Origin: Novosphingobium sp. PP1Y | GTDB taxonomy: Bacteria > Pseudomonadota > Alphaproteobacteria > Sphingomonadales > Sphingomonadaceae | Direction: 5' to 3' | Assembly (NCBI RefSeq): GCF_000253255.1 | Contig: NC_015580.1 | Span: 217,001-281,000, forward strand | DNA length: 64,000 nt | Shown: positions 9,126 to 19,971 of the stretch, piece after piece | Layout: each line of letters begins with the position of its first letter | Numbering within the stretch: the stretch's first letter is position 1 | Notes under the pieces: generated by a model | The model's database searches: none | Told to the model about the DNA's origin: nothing | Seen by the model: only the letters and a program-made list of their open reading frames with translations | Made by a program: the position numbers and the translations under genes

Positions 9126-10781
9126 ATGAAGGACATAACAAACTGGAACGAGGGTGACTGGATTGCGGCAATCGCTGCTCTGGCCCTGTTCGCTACGCTC
9201 GCCATCGGCGGCCTCATCGCCACGCGCAAGAGCGAGGAATTCGTCGGCCACCCCCGTGGCCTGTTCGTGCTGTTCTATGCCGAGATGTGGGAGCGCTTCT
9301 CCTACTACGGCATGCGCGCGCTGCTGATCCTCTATCTGACGAAGTTCTGGCTGTTCAACGACGGCGACGCCTCGCTGATCTACGGGGGCTATACCAGCCT
9401 CGTCTATATTACCCCGGTTCTGGGCGGTTACCTCGCCGACCGCTGGCTTGGCCAGCGCAAGGCGGTGCTGTTCGGCGGCGTCGTCCTGGCGCTCGGCCAC
9501 CTGTTCATGGCCTGGGAAGGCATGCAGGGCGTTGCCGATCCGGCCGTCAAACAGGCGGACCCGGCGATCAACGTGTTCTGGCTGGCGCTGTCGCTGATCA
9601 TCGTCGGCTCGGGCTTCCTCAAGGCCAATATCTCGGTGATCGTTGGCCAGCTCTACAAGATGACCGATGCGAGGCGGGATTCGGCCTACACGATCTTCTA
9701 CATGGGCGTGAACGTTGGCGCCGCGCTCGGCACGATCCTCGTCGGCTACCTGGGCGAGACGATCGGCTGGTCCTGGGGCTTCGGCCTTGCCGGCATTGGC
9801 ATGGTGCTGGGCCTGATCATCTTCGTTGTCGGCAAACCGGCGCTGCTGGGGCAGGGCGAGCCGCCCAGGCCGCTGCAGAAGAACAACGAGTTCAAGCTCT
9901 ACGGTACCGGCATTGCCGCAGTCGCGGTGATCTGGTTTCTGATCCAGTACGTCGACGTGATCCAGAACCTGCTGATCATCACCGGCGTCGCGATGCTTGC
10001 ATATACGCTCTACGAAGCCTTCAAGCTGCCCAAGGAACCGCGTGAGCGGATCTTCGCGATCCTTTTCCTGATCGCGCTGAACCCCGTGTTCTGGGGCCTG
10101 TTCGAGCAGGCGGGCGGATCGCTCAGCCTCTACACCGACAAGTATGTCGATCGTGGCGGCGTCCCGACCAGCCTGTTCCAGTCGATCAATCCGATCTACA
10201 TCGTGCTCTTCGCGCCGCTCTTCGCCGGTCTCTGGCAGATCCTCGCCAAGCGCGGGCTGGAGCCTTCGGCCCCGGCCAAGTTCGGCCTTGCGCTGATCCA
10301 GGTCGGCCTTGGCTTCCTCGTCTTCGTCTGGGGCGCGGGCACCGGCGATCCGGCGGTGATGACCTCGGTCGTCTTCGTCTTCCTCATCTACCTGCTGCAC
10401 ACCACCGGCGAGCTGTGCCTCTCGCCCGTCGGCCTCTCGGCCATGACGCGGCTGGCACCGGCGCACCTGGGCAGCTTCATCATGGGCGCATGGTTCTACA
10501 TGACCGCGGTAGGCAACTTCGTGGCCGGACGGATCGGCGAGGCGACCGGCGGCGAAAGCGGCGAGATGTCGAAGGACCTCACGCTGGCGATCTACAGCAA
10601 GATCGGCTGGGTTACGATCGGCATTGCCATCGTCGTCCTCCTCCTTTCTCCGATCGTGAAGCGCTGGATGCATCTCGATACGCTGGAAGACCGCGATCAT
10701 GGCGATGGTCTGGTCGGGCAAGGCGAAGTCGGGCTCGAGGCACAGGAAGCCGGGATGCACCCGGAAAACCGGCCGACCTGA
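9126..10781 (+). CDS. Proton-dependent oligopeptide transporter (POT/PTR family)
   Basis: The 551-residue inner-membrane protein carries the POT signature E53xxERFSYY (residues 53-61) and GGYLADRWLGQRKAV, and about 13-14 hydrophobic segments. POT transporters import di- and tripeptides with protons. It has an extra hydrophobic segment before the signature (about residues 10-32), longer than the short N-terminus of DtpT-like members. The ATG follows AAGAGGTCGC. An intrinsic terminator lies just downstream, so it is probably monocistronic, although the next gene starts only 69 bp after its stop. Confidence 0.93.
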   Translation: MKDITNWNEGDWIAAIAALALFATLAIGGLIATRKSEEFVGHPRGLFVLFYAEMWERFSYYGMRALLILYLTKFWLFNDGDASLIYGGYTSLVYITPVLGGYLADRWLGQRKAVLFGGVVLALGHLFMAWEGMQGVADPAVKQADPAINVFWLALSLIIVGSGFLKANISVIVGQLYKMTDARRDSAYTIFYMGVNVGAALGTILVGYLGETIGWSWGFGLAGIGMVLGLIIFVVGKPALLGQGEPPRPLQKNNEFKLYGTGIAAVAVIWFLIQYVDVIQNLLIITGVAMLAYTLYEAFKLPKEPRERIFAILFLIALNPVFWGLFEQAGGSLSLYTDKYVDRGGVPTSLFQSINPIYIVLFAPLFAGLWQILAKRGLEPSAPAKFGLALIQVGLGFLVFVWGAGTGDPAVMTSVVFVFLIYLLHTTGELCLSPVGLSAMTRLAPAHLGSFIMGAWFYMTAVGNFVAGRIGEATGGESGEMSKDLTLAIYSKIGWVTIGIAIVVLLLSPIVKRWMHLDTLEDRDHGDGLVGQGEVGLEAQEAGMHPENRPT

Positions 10782-10796
10782 ACGACAGGAATGCGA

Positions 10797-10829
10797 CGGC
10801 CCGGGTGGAAACGCCCGGGCCGCTTTTTT
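10797..10829 (+). terminator. Rho-independent terminator after the POT transporter
   Basis: CGGCCCGGG (10797-10805) pairs perfectly with CCCGGGCCG (10814-10822) around an 8-base loop, followed by C and six T (10824-10829). It lies 16 bp after the transporter stop and 21 bp before the next start codon. Confidence 0.85.
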
Positions 10830-10849
10830 GGGTGAACAGGGGTTTTGTC

Positions 10850-12235
10850 ATGAAAGTACCGCCCGCATTGCGGCCATGGACCGGTGTGCTTGCGCTGGGC
10901 CTCGCCCTCGCGCTGCCCAGCGGCGACGCGCTGGCCAGGAAGAAGGACAAGGATAAGGAAGCGGCAGCCGAGACGCCCTATCCTTCGACCTACAAACCCT
11001 ACCCCGGCAGGCCCACGGCACTGGTCGGCGCGACGGTCTATGACGGGCGCGGCGGCCGCATCGACAACGGCACGCTGCTGTTCGAGAACGGCAAGCTCGT
11101 CGCCGTGGGCGGGTCCGATCTCGCGGTGCCGGATGGCTACACGCGCATCGATGCCGCGGGCAAGTTCGTCACTCCCGGCGTGATCGACGCGCATTCGCAC
11201 CTGGGCGACTATCCTTCGCCCTCCGTCGATGCCCTGGCCGACGGCAACGAGGCGACCAGCCCGACCACGCCCGAAGTCTGGGCCGAGCACTCGGTATGGC
11301 CGCAGGACCCCGGTTTCACCCGCGCCCTCACCAATGGCGGGGTTACCTCGCTGATGGTCCTGCCCGGCTCGGCCAATCTCATGGGCGGGCGTTCGGTCAC
11401 GCTCAAGAACGTGCCGAGCCTGACGGTGCAGGGAATGAAGTTCCCCGGCGCGCCCTATTCGCTGAAAATGGCCTGCGGCGAGAATCCGAAGCGCGTCTAT
11501 GGATCGAAGGGCCAGAAACCCTCGACCCGCATGGGCAATTTCGCGGTCGACCGGCAGACCTGGCTCGATGCCAAGAAATACGCCAAGGACGAGGAGCGCG
11601 ACCGCGACCTTGCCAACGAGACTCTGGTCGGCGTGCTCGACGGCGATATCCTCGTGCAGAACCACTGCTACCGTGCCGACGAGATGGCGCTGGTGATCGA
11701 TATGGCCAAGGAGATGGGCTACAAGGTCGCCGCGTTCCATCACGCTGTAGAGGCCTACAAGATCGGCGACCTGCTCAAGCAGAACGACATCTGCGCCGCC
11801 GTCTGGGCCGACTGGTACGGCTTCAAGATGGAAGCCTACGACGCCATCCCGGAGAATGCAGCCCTGCTGCAGAAGCAAGGCGTATGCGTGATCATCCACT
11901 CCGACAGTGCAAACGGCATCCAGCGCCTCAACCAGGAAGCGGCCAAGGCGCAGGCGGACGGCCGGCGCATCGGTATCGACATTCCCGATGCCGAGGTGGT
12001 GAGCTGGTTCACCTACAACCCGGCCAAGGCGATGGGCGTTGCCGACCGGACCGGCAGCCTCGAAACCGGCAAGATGGCCGACGTTGTGCTGTGGAACGGC
12101 AATCCGCTCTCGGTCTACACCCGGCCTGAGAAAGTCTGGATCGACGGCGCGCTGATGTACGATGCACTCGATCCCAAGCGGCGCCCGGTGAGCGACTTCG
12201 AATTGGGTCAGCCCGGTGAAGGAGATGTGAAATGA
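10850..12235 (+). CDS. Exported amidohydrolase with intact metal motif
   Basis: The 461-residue product has a signal peptide (about residues 1-29, ending GDALA) and an imidazolonepropionase/amidohydrolase-type fold. TPGVIDAHSHLG supplies the metal ligands His115 and His117; later FHHAVEAY and VIIHSDSANG supply the other expected His and Asp ligands. It should therefore be an active, probably periplasmic, metal-dependent hydrolase of cyclic amides or related peptide derivatives. The substrate is unknown. The stop overlaps the next gene (ATGA), which encodes a paralogue lacking the metal motif. The two are likely made together and may form one complex. Confidence 0.9.
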   Translation: MKVPPALRPWTGVLALGLALALPSGDALARKKDKDKEAAAETPYPSTYKPYPGRPTALVGATVYDGRGGRIDNGTLLFENGKLVAVGGSDLAVPDGYTRIDAAGKFVTPGVIDAHSHLGDYPSPSVDALADGNEATSPTTPEVWAEHSVWPQDPGFTRALTNGGVTSLMVLPGSANLMGGRSVTLKNVPSLTVQGMKFPGAPYSLKMACGENPKRVYGSKGQKPSTRMGNFAVDRQTWLDAKKYAKDEERDRDLANETLVGVLDGDILVQNHCYRADEMALVIDMAKEMGYKVAAFHHAVEAYKIGDLLKQNDICAAVWADWYGFKMEAYDAIPENAALLQKQGVCVIIHSDSANGIQRLNQEAAKAQADGRRIGIDIPDAEVVSWFTYNPAKAMGVADRTGSLETGKMADVVLWNGNPLSVYTRPEKVWIDGALMYDALDPKRRPVSDFELGQPGEGDVK

Positions 12236-13557
12236 AGCGCCTCTCCACGGTCGCCGCTGCTCTTGCCGGTGTCGCCGCGCTGGGCCTGCCTTCGCTCGCG
12301 TCTGCGCAGGATTTTGCCATCACCAATGCCACTCTTGCCATCGGCGACGGCAGTGCGCCCATCGAGGGCGGCACTGTCGTCGTTCGCGGCGGCAAGGTCA
12401 TTGCCGCAGGGGCGGGCGTCACCGTGCCGGCGGGCGTCGAGGCGATCGACGGCAGTGGCAAATGGGTTACGCCAGGTATCTTCGCGACTTACACCGACCT
12501 TGGCCTGTTCGATGTTCAGGAAGTGAGCGAGAGCGATGACCGCGGATCCGATCAGGCGCCCTTCAACGCCGCGCTCGACGTGGCCCCGGCGATCAATCCG
12601 GCGAACGAGCACATCGCGGTCAGCCGCGAAGGCGGGGTGACGCGGGCCAGCGTGACGCCGTTCAACGGCAATTCGATCTTCGCCGGCCAAGGCGCACTGA
12701 TCGATCTTGGTGCCGATCCCGAGGCAGTGACGAAGGCGCGGGCCTTCCAGGTCGTCGCTCTGGGCGAGGGCGGGGCGAAGCTCGCCGGTGGCAGCCGCGT
12801 CGCGGCCCATGTCGCCTTGCGCAATGCCCTGCGCGAGGCGAGGGATGTGGCGGCCATGGCACAGGGCGCGGACCGCCAGTCCGACGCGATGTTGACGCGC
12901 GCCGATGCCGCCGCCTTGGGGCCGGTCATCGCCGGGACCCAGCCGCTCTACGTTGAAGTGGAACGCGCTGCCGACATCCGTTCGGTGCTGTCCTTGAAGC
13001 GCGAGTTTCCCAAGCTCGATCTCGTGCTGGTCGGCGCGAGCGAGGGCTGGCTCGTCGCCAACGAGATCGCGGCGGCAGGCGTGCCGGTGATTGCCACGGC
13101 GCTGAACGACCTGCCGGCCCAGTTCGACCGCATCGCCGCCACTCAGTCCAACGTCGGCCGGATGAAGCGGGCGGGCGTAAAGGTTGCCATCGGCATGCTC
13201 GCGAACGACAACCAGCCTCGGTACGCGCCCCAGGAGGCGGGCAATCTTGTCGCTCTGAACAAGATCCCCGGCGCGTCAGGCCTGAGCTGGGGAGAGGCAC
13301 TGGCCGCGATCACTTCGATCCCGGCTGAGATCAGCGGCATGGACGGCCGCAACGGCCACATGCGCGCCGGCGTGCTTGCGCCCGGCGCGGTTGGCGACGT
13401 GGTGGTCTGGGACGGCGATCCGCTGGAACTGTCCTCGGCCCCGCTGGAAGTGTGGATCGACGGCGTAAAGCAGCCGCTGGACAACCACCAGAGCCGCCTG
13501 AAGGAACGCTACAAGGACCTCGACAGGACGTACCTGCCCAAGGCCTACGACTGGTAA
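12232..13557 (+). CDS. Amidohydrolase-family protein lacking the HxH metal motif
   Basis: This 441-residue exported paralogue (signal peptide ending LASAQ near residue 26) has the same fold as its upstream neighbour, including the N-terminal beta-sandwich and the C-terminal VGDVVVWDGDPLELSSAPLEVWIDG segment. Where active members have TPGxIDxHxH it reads TPGIFATYTD: the two His ligands are replaced by Tyr87 and Asp89. No other His-rich metal site is evident. It may be a non-catalytic partner or have a different chemistry. The 4-base overlap with the upstream gene points to a stoichiometric pair. It is followed by a dispersed repeat and then dxs on the other strand. Confidence 0.88.
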   Translation: MKRLSTVAAALAGVAALGLPSLASAQDFAITNATLAIGDGSAPIEGGTVVVRGGKVIAAGAGVTVPAGVEAIDGSGKWVTPGIFATYTDLGLFDVQEVSESDDRGSDQAPFNAALDVAPAINPANEHIAVSREGGVTRASVTPFNGNSIFAGQGALIDLGADPEAVTKARAFQVVALGEGGAKLAGGSRVAAHVALRNALREARDVAAMAQGADRQSDAMLTRADAAALGPVIAGTQPLYVEVERAADIRSVLSLKREFPKLDLVLVGASEGWLVANEIAAAGVPVIATALNDLPAQFDRIAATQSNVGRMKRAGVKVAIGMLANDNQPRYAPQEAGNLVALNKIPGASGLSWGEALAAITSIPAEISGMDGRNGHMRAGVLAPGAVGDVVVWDGDPLELSSAPLEVWIDGVKQPLDNHQSRLKERYKDLDRTYLPKAYDW

Positions 13558-13614
13558 AGCGGTTCGGCATGGCGGGCGACCTGTGGCCGCTCGCAATGAT
13601 GAATGGTTCTGGGG

Positions 13615-13705
13615 GTCGCCTCATCCGCTCATGCCGAGCCTGTCGAAGCACGGGCGCACGGTGCCCTCCCTTCGACACCCTCAGTTCGTCACCCTCAGGG
13701 TGAGG
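13615..13705. repeat. Dispersed intergenic repeat
   Basis: The gap between the convergent amidohydrolase and dxs genes holds CCGAGCCTGTCGAAG near 13,635 (reverse complement CTTCGACAGGCTCGG), then CCTTCGACACCCTCAG and CACCCTCAGGGTGAGG, which itself folds (CACCCT/AGGGTG). The core matches the repeat at 8,527, as expected for a REP-like intergenic family. Confidence 0.55.
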
Positions 13706-13739
13706 GGGGCAGCGGTACAGGGGTAAGGGGCGGCGCGGC

Positions 13740-15662
13740 TCAGGCGCGCGCTTCGTTCACGCCCGCGCTGTTGTGGCGCAGCGCCTTGAGCACGGTGTCG
13801 ACGATCTGCGGGGCGTTGAGCCCGGCCTCGTCGTACTGCGCCTCGGGCTTGTCGTGATCCTGGAACACGTCCGGCAGGCGCATGGTGCGAATCCTGAGGC
13901 CATTGTCGGTCAGGCCCTCGTCGCTCGCCATGGTGAGGACGTGGGCGCCCAGGCCGCCGATCGAGCCTTCCTCGACCGTAACGACGACTTCGTGGCTCAG
14001 CATCAGCTTGCGGATCAGTTCGCTGTCGAGCGGCTTGGCGAAACGCAGGTCGGCGACGGTGGTCGACAGGCCCTTGGCTTCCAGCGTGTCGGCTGCCTTC
14101 AATGCCTCGCCCAGACGGGTGCCGAGCGAAAGCAGGGCGACCTTGGTGCCTTCCCTGACGATACGGCCCTTGCCGATCTCCAGCACTTCCGGCTTTTCCG
14201 GCAGGGCGACGCCGGTGCCGTTGCCGCGCGGATAGCGGAAGGCGATCGGGCCGCTGTCATGCTGCGCGGCGGTGTGGACCATGTGCACCAGCTCCGCCTC
14301 GTCGGCGGCGGCCATGACCACGAAGTTGGGCAGGGTGGCCAGATAGGTCACGTCGAACGATCCGGCATGGGTTGCGCCGTCCGCACCGACTAGGCCGGCA
14401 CGGTCGATGGCGAAGCGCACCGGCAGGTTCTGGATCGCGACGTCGTGCACGACCTGGTCGAAGGCGCGCTGCAGGAACGTCGAGTAGATCGCGCAGAACG
14501 GTCGCATGCCCTGGGCCGCAAGCCCGGCGGCGAAAGTCACTGCGTGCTGTTCGGCAATGCCGACGTCGAAGCTGCGCTCGGGGAACTGGCTGGCGAACTT
14601 GTCGAGCCCGGTGCCCGAAGGCATCGCCGCCGTGATCGCGCAGACGCGCGGATCGCCTTTGGCCTCGGCAATCAGGGCCTTGGCGAAGACGCCGGTATAG
14701 CTGGGCGGACCGGCCGGTGCCTTGGCCTGCTCGCCGGTGACGACATTGAATTTCTGAACGCCGTGATACTTGTCCGCCGCTTCCTCGGCCGGGGCGTAGC
14801 CCTTGCCCTTCTTGGTAACGACGTGAATCAGGATCGGGCCCTCGGCGGCATCGCGCACATTCTCGAGAATCGGGATCAGTTGTTCGAGGTTGTGGCCGTC
14901 GACCGGGCCGACATAGTAGAAGCCCAGTTCCTCGAACAGGGTGCCGCCCATCGCCATGCCGCGGGCAAATTCGTCGGTCTTCTTCGCGGCGCGGTGCAGC
15001 GCTTCGGGCAGGCGGCGCGAAACCTTGCGCGCGAAATCGCGGATGTTGAGGAACGGGCGCGAGGAAACGAGCTGCGCGAGATAGGCGGAAAGCCCGCCCA
15101 CCGGCGGCGCGATCGACATGTCGTTGTCGTTGAGGATCACGACCAGGCGGTTGCCCGCCTCGCGCGCGTTGTTCATCGCCTCGTAGGCCATGCCGGCGCT
15201 CATCGCTCCGTCGCCTATCACGGCAATCCCGCGGCCCGGCTGGTTCGAAAGCTTGTTAGCGATGGCAAAGCCCAGCGCCGCCGAGATCGAGGTGGAGCTG
15301 TGCGCGGTGCCGAACGGATCGTATTCGCTCTCGCTGCGCTTGGTGAAGCCGGACAGGCCTCCGCCCTGGCGCAGGGTGCGGATACGGTCGCGCCGTCCGG
15401 TGAGGATCTTGTGCGGATAGGCCTGGTGGCCCACGTCCCAGACCAGCCGGTCCTCAGGTGTGTTGAAGACGTAGTGGAGCGCCACTGTCAGCTCGACGAC
15501 GCCGAGGCCGGAGCCGAGGTGGCCCCCGGTCTGGCCGACGGCGGAGATCATTTCCTCGCGCAGCTCGTCGGCGAGCTGGCGCAACTGCGCGGGCTTGAGC
15601 TTGCGCAGGTCAACGGGCGTATCGACAGTGTCGAGGAGGGGCGTTGCCGGGTTGGCGGTCAT
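13740..15662 (-). CDS. dxs: 1-deoxy-D-xylulose-5-phosphate synthase
   Basis: Dxs condenses pyruvate and glyceraldehyde 3-phosphate, the first step of the MEP isoprenoid pathway, which also feeds thiamine and pyridoxal synthesis. At 640 residues it has the full family length. The N-terminal thiamine diphosphate domain has VWDVGHQAYPHKILTGR, HSSTSISAALGFA and GDGAMSAGMAYEAMNNA; the pyrimidine-binding domain has the catalytic Glu in DVGIAEQHAVTFAAG; a transketolase C-terminal domain follows. Isoprenoids would serve quinone and carotenoid synthesis in this kind of organism. The gene is alone, 113 bp downstream of zur on the same strand. Confidence 0.97.
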   Translation of the reverse strand: MTANPATPLLDTVDTPVDLRKLKPAQLRQLADELREEMISAVGQTGGHLGSGLGVVELTVALHYVFNTPEDRLVWDVGHQAYPHKILTGRRDRIRTLRQGGGLSGFTKRSESEYDPFGTAHSSTSISAALGFAIANKLSNQPGRGIAVIGDGAMSAGMAYEAMNNAREAGNRLVVILNDNDMSIAPPVGGLSAYLAQLVSSRPFLNIRDFARKVSRRLPEALHRAAKKTDEFARGMAMGGTLFEELGFYYVGPVDGHNLEQLIPILENVRDAAEGPILIHVVTKKGKGYAPAEEAADKYHGVQKFNVVTGEQAKAPAGPPSYTGVFAKALIAEAKGDPRVCAITAAMPSGTGLDKFASQFPERSFDVGIAEQHAVTFAAGLAAQGMRPFCAIYSTFLQRAFDQVVHDVAIQNLPVRFAIDRAGLVGADGATHAGSFDVTYLATLPNFVVMAAADEAELVHMVHTAAQHDSGPIAFRYPRGNGTGVALPEKPEVLEIGKGRIVREGTKVALLSLGTRLGEALKAADTLEAKGLSTTVADLRFAKPLDSELIRKLMLSHEVVVTVEEGSIGGLGAHVLTMASDEGLTDNGLRIRTMRLPDVFQDHDKPEAQYDEAGLNAPQIVDTVLKALRHNSAGVNEARA

Positions 15663-15775
15663 GGATCGTGTCTACACGGATTGCGGGCGGGAGTCGAATA
15701 CCCAGCCCTGCCGCATGGCGGACAACTTCGCAAGGCTGCGAGGGGCTTGGCGCATGGCGGTGCGAATGCGCCGGG

Positions 15776-16237
15776 TCAGCTGCAGGCCGCGCAAGTGCCG
15801 CGCAGTTCCACCACCGGGCGTACATCGGCGAAGCCCGCATCGCGGGCCGCGGCGATCAGCGAGCCGGTCAGACGGTCGTCGTCGATATGGACGATCTGGC
15901 CGCAGGAGTCGCAGATCAGGAAGATGCAGTCGTGGCGGCAGCCGGGGTGGCTGTTGGCGACATAGGCATTGGCGCTTTCCACCCGGCGCGCCAGGTTGGT
16001 GCGCACGAAGAGGTCGAGGATGCGATAGACGCTGTTGGGCGCGACGCGCTTTCCGCGCAGCGCCGAGACGTTTTCGGCGAGGTCGTAGGCGGAGGCGGGC
16101 CGGTCATGCTCTGCCAGTGCGGCAAAGACGTCGGCGCGCATTTCGGTCCACTGCTCGCCGGCCTTGAGAAGCGCGGACTGCGCAGCCTTGACGAGGCCTT
16201 CGCCCGAATGTTCGTGATGTACGTGTCGTGTCGCCAT
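15776..16237 (-). CDS. zur: Fur-family transcriptional regulator, probably Zur
   Basis: The 153-residue protein has a Fur-type winged-helix domain (about 20-95) and a C-terminal dimer domain with two structural cysteine pairs, CDSC and a terminal CAAC. The His-rich N-terminus (RHVHHEHS) and the HPGCRHDC segment offer additional metal ligands. This arrangement is closer to zinc-responsive Zur than to Fur. Zur represses zinc-uptake genes when zinc is plentiful, but no zinc transporter genes are near, so the assignment rests on the protein alone. A 49-codon membrane protein gene lies just upstream on the same strand. Confidence 0.8.
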   Translation of the reverse strand: MATRHVHHEHSGEGLVKAAQSALLKAGEQWTEMRADVFAALAEHDRPASAYDLAENVSALRGKRVAPNSVYRILDLFVRTNLARRVESANAYVANSHPGCRHDCIFLICDSCGQIVHIDDDRLTGSLIAAARDAGFADVRPVVELRGTCAACS

Positions 16238-16317
16238 GGCCGCAATATGGGGCCGGAAGCGGCCGGAAGCAATCGCGGCGGGCGGGCACGAGGCTCCGGC
16301 CTGCCCGGCGCCGGGCC

Positions 16318-16467
16318 TCAGCGCGTCGTCGCGGCCTCGGCCGGCGGGACGATGTTGTCGGCCAGCGAAGCGCTGTGGTGCAGATTCATGGAACCGAACA
16401 CCAGCAGTGCGCCCCCGGCGAACCCGAGAGCGAAGAAGCGGTAGAAGTCGGCCTTGAAGAGTCCCAT
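16318..16467 (-). CDS. Small single-span membrane protein
   Basis: A 49-residue frame starting at the ATG at 16467 encodes FKADFYRFFALGFAGGALLVFG, one clear membrane segment, then a polar tail ending PPAEAATTR. It lies 80 bp upstream of zur in the same direction. The hydrophobic pattern argues that it is real, but there is no recognisable domain and no strong ribosome binding site. The function is unknown. Confidence 0.5.
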   Translation of the reverse strand: MGLFKADFYRFFALGFAGGALLVFGSMNLHHSASLADNIVPPAEAATTR

Positions 16468-16668
16468 GTCCTGCGTAGCAATCCGTAGTTCGATTTCGAT
16501 GCGGCCCACATGCCGCTAAAGTGCTTTCGGTCCAGTGAATAAACCCACATTTCGCATGATGCTGCGATCAATTGCGCGCCGCGTGCGATGAATGGAGGAA
16601 ACAATCGAGGCAGGGAAAGCCGCAGCACCGCTGCGCGCCGGTTTCTGTCCCTTTGGATGTTGGCGCGG

Positions 16669-16872
16669 TCAGCCGGGGCGGAATGCCCAGCCTGCGACGG
16701 CCAGTATCGACAGGCCGAGCAGCGGGACCGCGAGGCATCCGAAAGGCAACGCCGCAGTGGCGAGGATACGCCGTCTGCCGTGCACCTTGCCAAGGCGAAG
16801 GAGCACGGCAGCGGAAGCCAGACCGGCAAGGAATGCCAGTCCGAGAAGGGGTCCGAGCCAGTGCAGCCACAT
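16669..16872 (-). CDS. Small two-span membrane protein downstream of purH
   Basis: The 67-residue product from the ATG at 16872 has two hydrophobic segments (WLGPLLGLAFLAGLASAAVLL and FGCLAVPLLGLSILAVAGWA) separated by a basic loop KVHGRRR. It begins 19 bp after the purH stop on the same strand, so it is probably read from the purH transcript. No family is recognised. An overlapping longer frame starts inside purH and is less likely. Confidence 0.5.
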   Translation of the reverse strand: MWLHWLGPLLGLAFLAGLASAAVLLRLGKVHGRRRILATAALPFGCLAVPLLGLSILAVAGWAFRPG

Positions 16873-16891
16873 GGCCGTCCCGGCCCCGTTA

Positions 16892-18484
<1,593 letters not shown>

Positions 18485-18584
18485 GGCGGTGGTTTCCTGC
18501 AGTGATGGGAGTTTTCGGGCCCTCTAGGTCGAGACTCTCGCGGGGGCAAGATCGGGTATCGTCCCTAAGCCAGTAGCCCCAGAT

Positions 18585-19820
18585 TTAGTCCTCTGTCGTG
18601 GCAGGTGCGCTCTGCCGAGAGATATCTACGCTGGCCGTAACCGCAACGTCCATGGTCACGTTCCCGACCGTGCGCATGATGTCGGGCAGCATTTCCACCG
18701 CGACCAGCACTGCAAGTGGCCAGAGCGGCACGCCCATGGCCGCGGCGATCGGCGCGGTGGAAGCAATGAAGCTGACCGTGCCGGGCAGCGAGACCGACCC
18801 GAAAGTGGTGAGGAAGGCGACGAAGACGCCCGCGGCAATGGCGCCGGGATGCAGGTCCACCCCGGCCAGGTGCGCGGCATAGATGACGACGCCGACGTTC
18901 ATCGCCGGGCTCGTCGCGCGAAAGATGGTCACGGCCAGCGGCAGGACGAACTCGGCTGTCGTCGTCGCCACGCCCAGGCGGCGGCACGACGCGAGCATCG
19001 TGGGCAGGCTGGCGAGCGAGGACTGGGTGGAAATGGCGACGACTTGCGCGGGCAGGACCGCTGCGGCGAACCGGCCCAGCGGCTTGCGCGCGATCACGGC
19101 GGCAAGCGGATAGGCAAGGAGCAGGAACACCGCGCCGCAAGTGCTGACCAGGACGATGTAGTGCGCCAGCGCACCGATCGCGGCGACACCGCTGCGCGCG
19201 GCAAGGCTGAAGCCGAGCGCGAAGACGCCGACCGGCGCGACCTTCAGGACCCAGCCGATCAGGACCATCATCGCCCCGGCCATTCCTTCGAACAGCAGGG
19301 CCAGCTGCCGGCGCGGCGCCTCGTCGAGCCGCAAGGAAGCGACGGCGAACAGGGCGACGAAGATGATGACGGGAAGCAGCGCATCGTTCGCGGCCGAGGT
19401 GACGACATTGGTCGGCATGATCGACAGCAGGAAGTCGCCGATGCCGGGCACTTGGGGCGGAGCCTGGGTTCCGGGCACGGCGACGCCTTCGGGCGGCGGG
19501 CTGAACGACAGCAGCAGCGGCATGACTGTCGCGCCGACGAAGGCGCTGAAAGCCAGCGAGCCGAAGATGAAGGCCATCGTGCGCTTCGCCATGGCCTCGG
19601 CGCGGGCCGCGGCGGCTGTCTCCACGATGCCGGTGAACAGCAGTCCGGCGACGAGCGGCAGGATCGTCATCTTCAGGCCCTGCAGCCACAGCGAGCCCAC
19701 CGGTCCGGCAATCGCAAGTGCGCTGTCCATCTCCGGCGAGTGTGCCAGCAGCGCGCCGCAGACCAGACCCGCGACGAGACCGGCCAGCGTCAACAAGCCG
19801 GGAACGCGGATCTCGGGCAT
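18585..19820 (-). CDS. Dicarboxylate/amino acid:cation symporter (DAACS family)
   Basis: From the ATG at 19820 (MPEIRVPGLL) the product is 411 residues with about eight membrane segments and two re-entrant loops. STQSSLASLPTML corresponds to the first serine-rich hairpin, and FRATSPAMNVGVV and FLTTFGSVSLPGT to the substrate- and cation-binding regions of GltP/DctA-type carriers. It imports acidic amino acids or C4-dicarboxylates with Na+ or H+. The frame is open to 20048, but the extra N-terminus is Cys/Arg-rich, overlaps the divergent glmM start and is unlike the family, so the internal ATG was chosen. Confidence 0.88.
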   Translation of the reverse strand: MPEIRVPGLLTLAGLVAGLVCGALLAHSPEMDSALAIAGPVGSLWLQGLKMTILPLVAGLLFTGIVETAAAARAEAMAKRTMAFIFGSLAFSAFVGATVMPLLLSFSPPPEGVAVPGTQAPPQVPGIGDFLLSIMPTNVVTSAANDALLPVIIFVALFAVASLRLDEAPRRQLALLFEGMAGAMMVLIGWVLKVAPVGVFALGFSLAARSGVAAIGALAHYIVLVSTCGAVFLLLAYPLAAVIARKPLGRFAAAVLPAQVVAISTQSSLASLPTMLASCRRLGVATTTAEFVLPLAVTIFRATSPAMNVGVVIYAAHLAGVDLHPGAIAAGVFVAFLTTFGSVSLPGTVSFIASTAPIAAAMGVPLWPLAVLVAVEMLPDIMRTVGNVTMDVAVTASVDISRQSAPATTED

Positions 19821-19971
19821 CCGTGATGCGCTGCCTGTTCGGGAAGTCTCGTTGCTCAGGATTGCACCAATGGCTGGCCTTGTGGTGCAACAGACATTAA
19901 CGAAGTTGCGCGACATGGCAATTTGCCCGCATGGGCAAGTCCGACAACACATTCGATAGCGATCTTTGAGC

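Noticed and set aside
9084..10760. 558-codon minus-strand frame opposite the POT transporter
   Set aside because: A long antisense frame caused by high GC; its Asp/Arg/Gln-rich sequence has no domain and the plus-strand POT protein is unmistakable.
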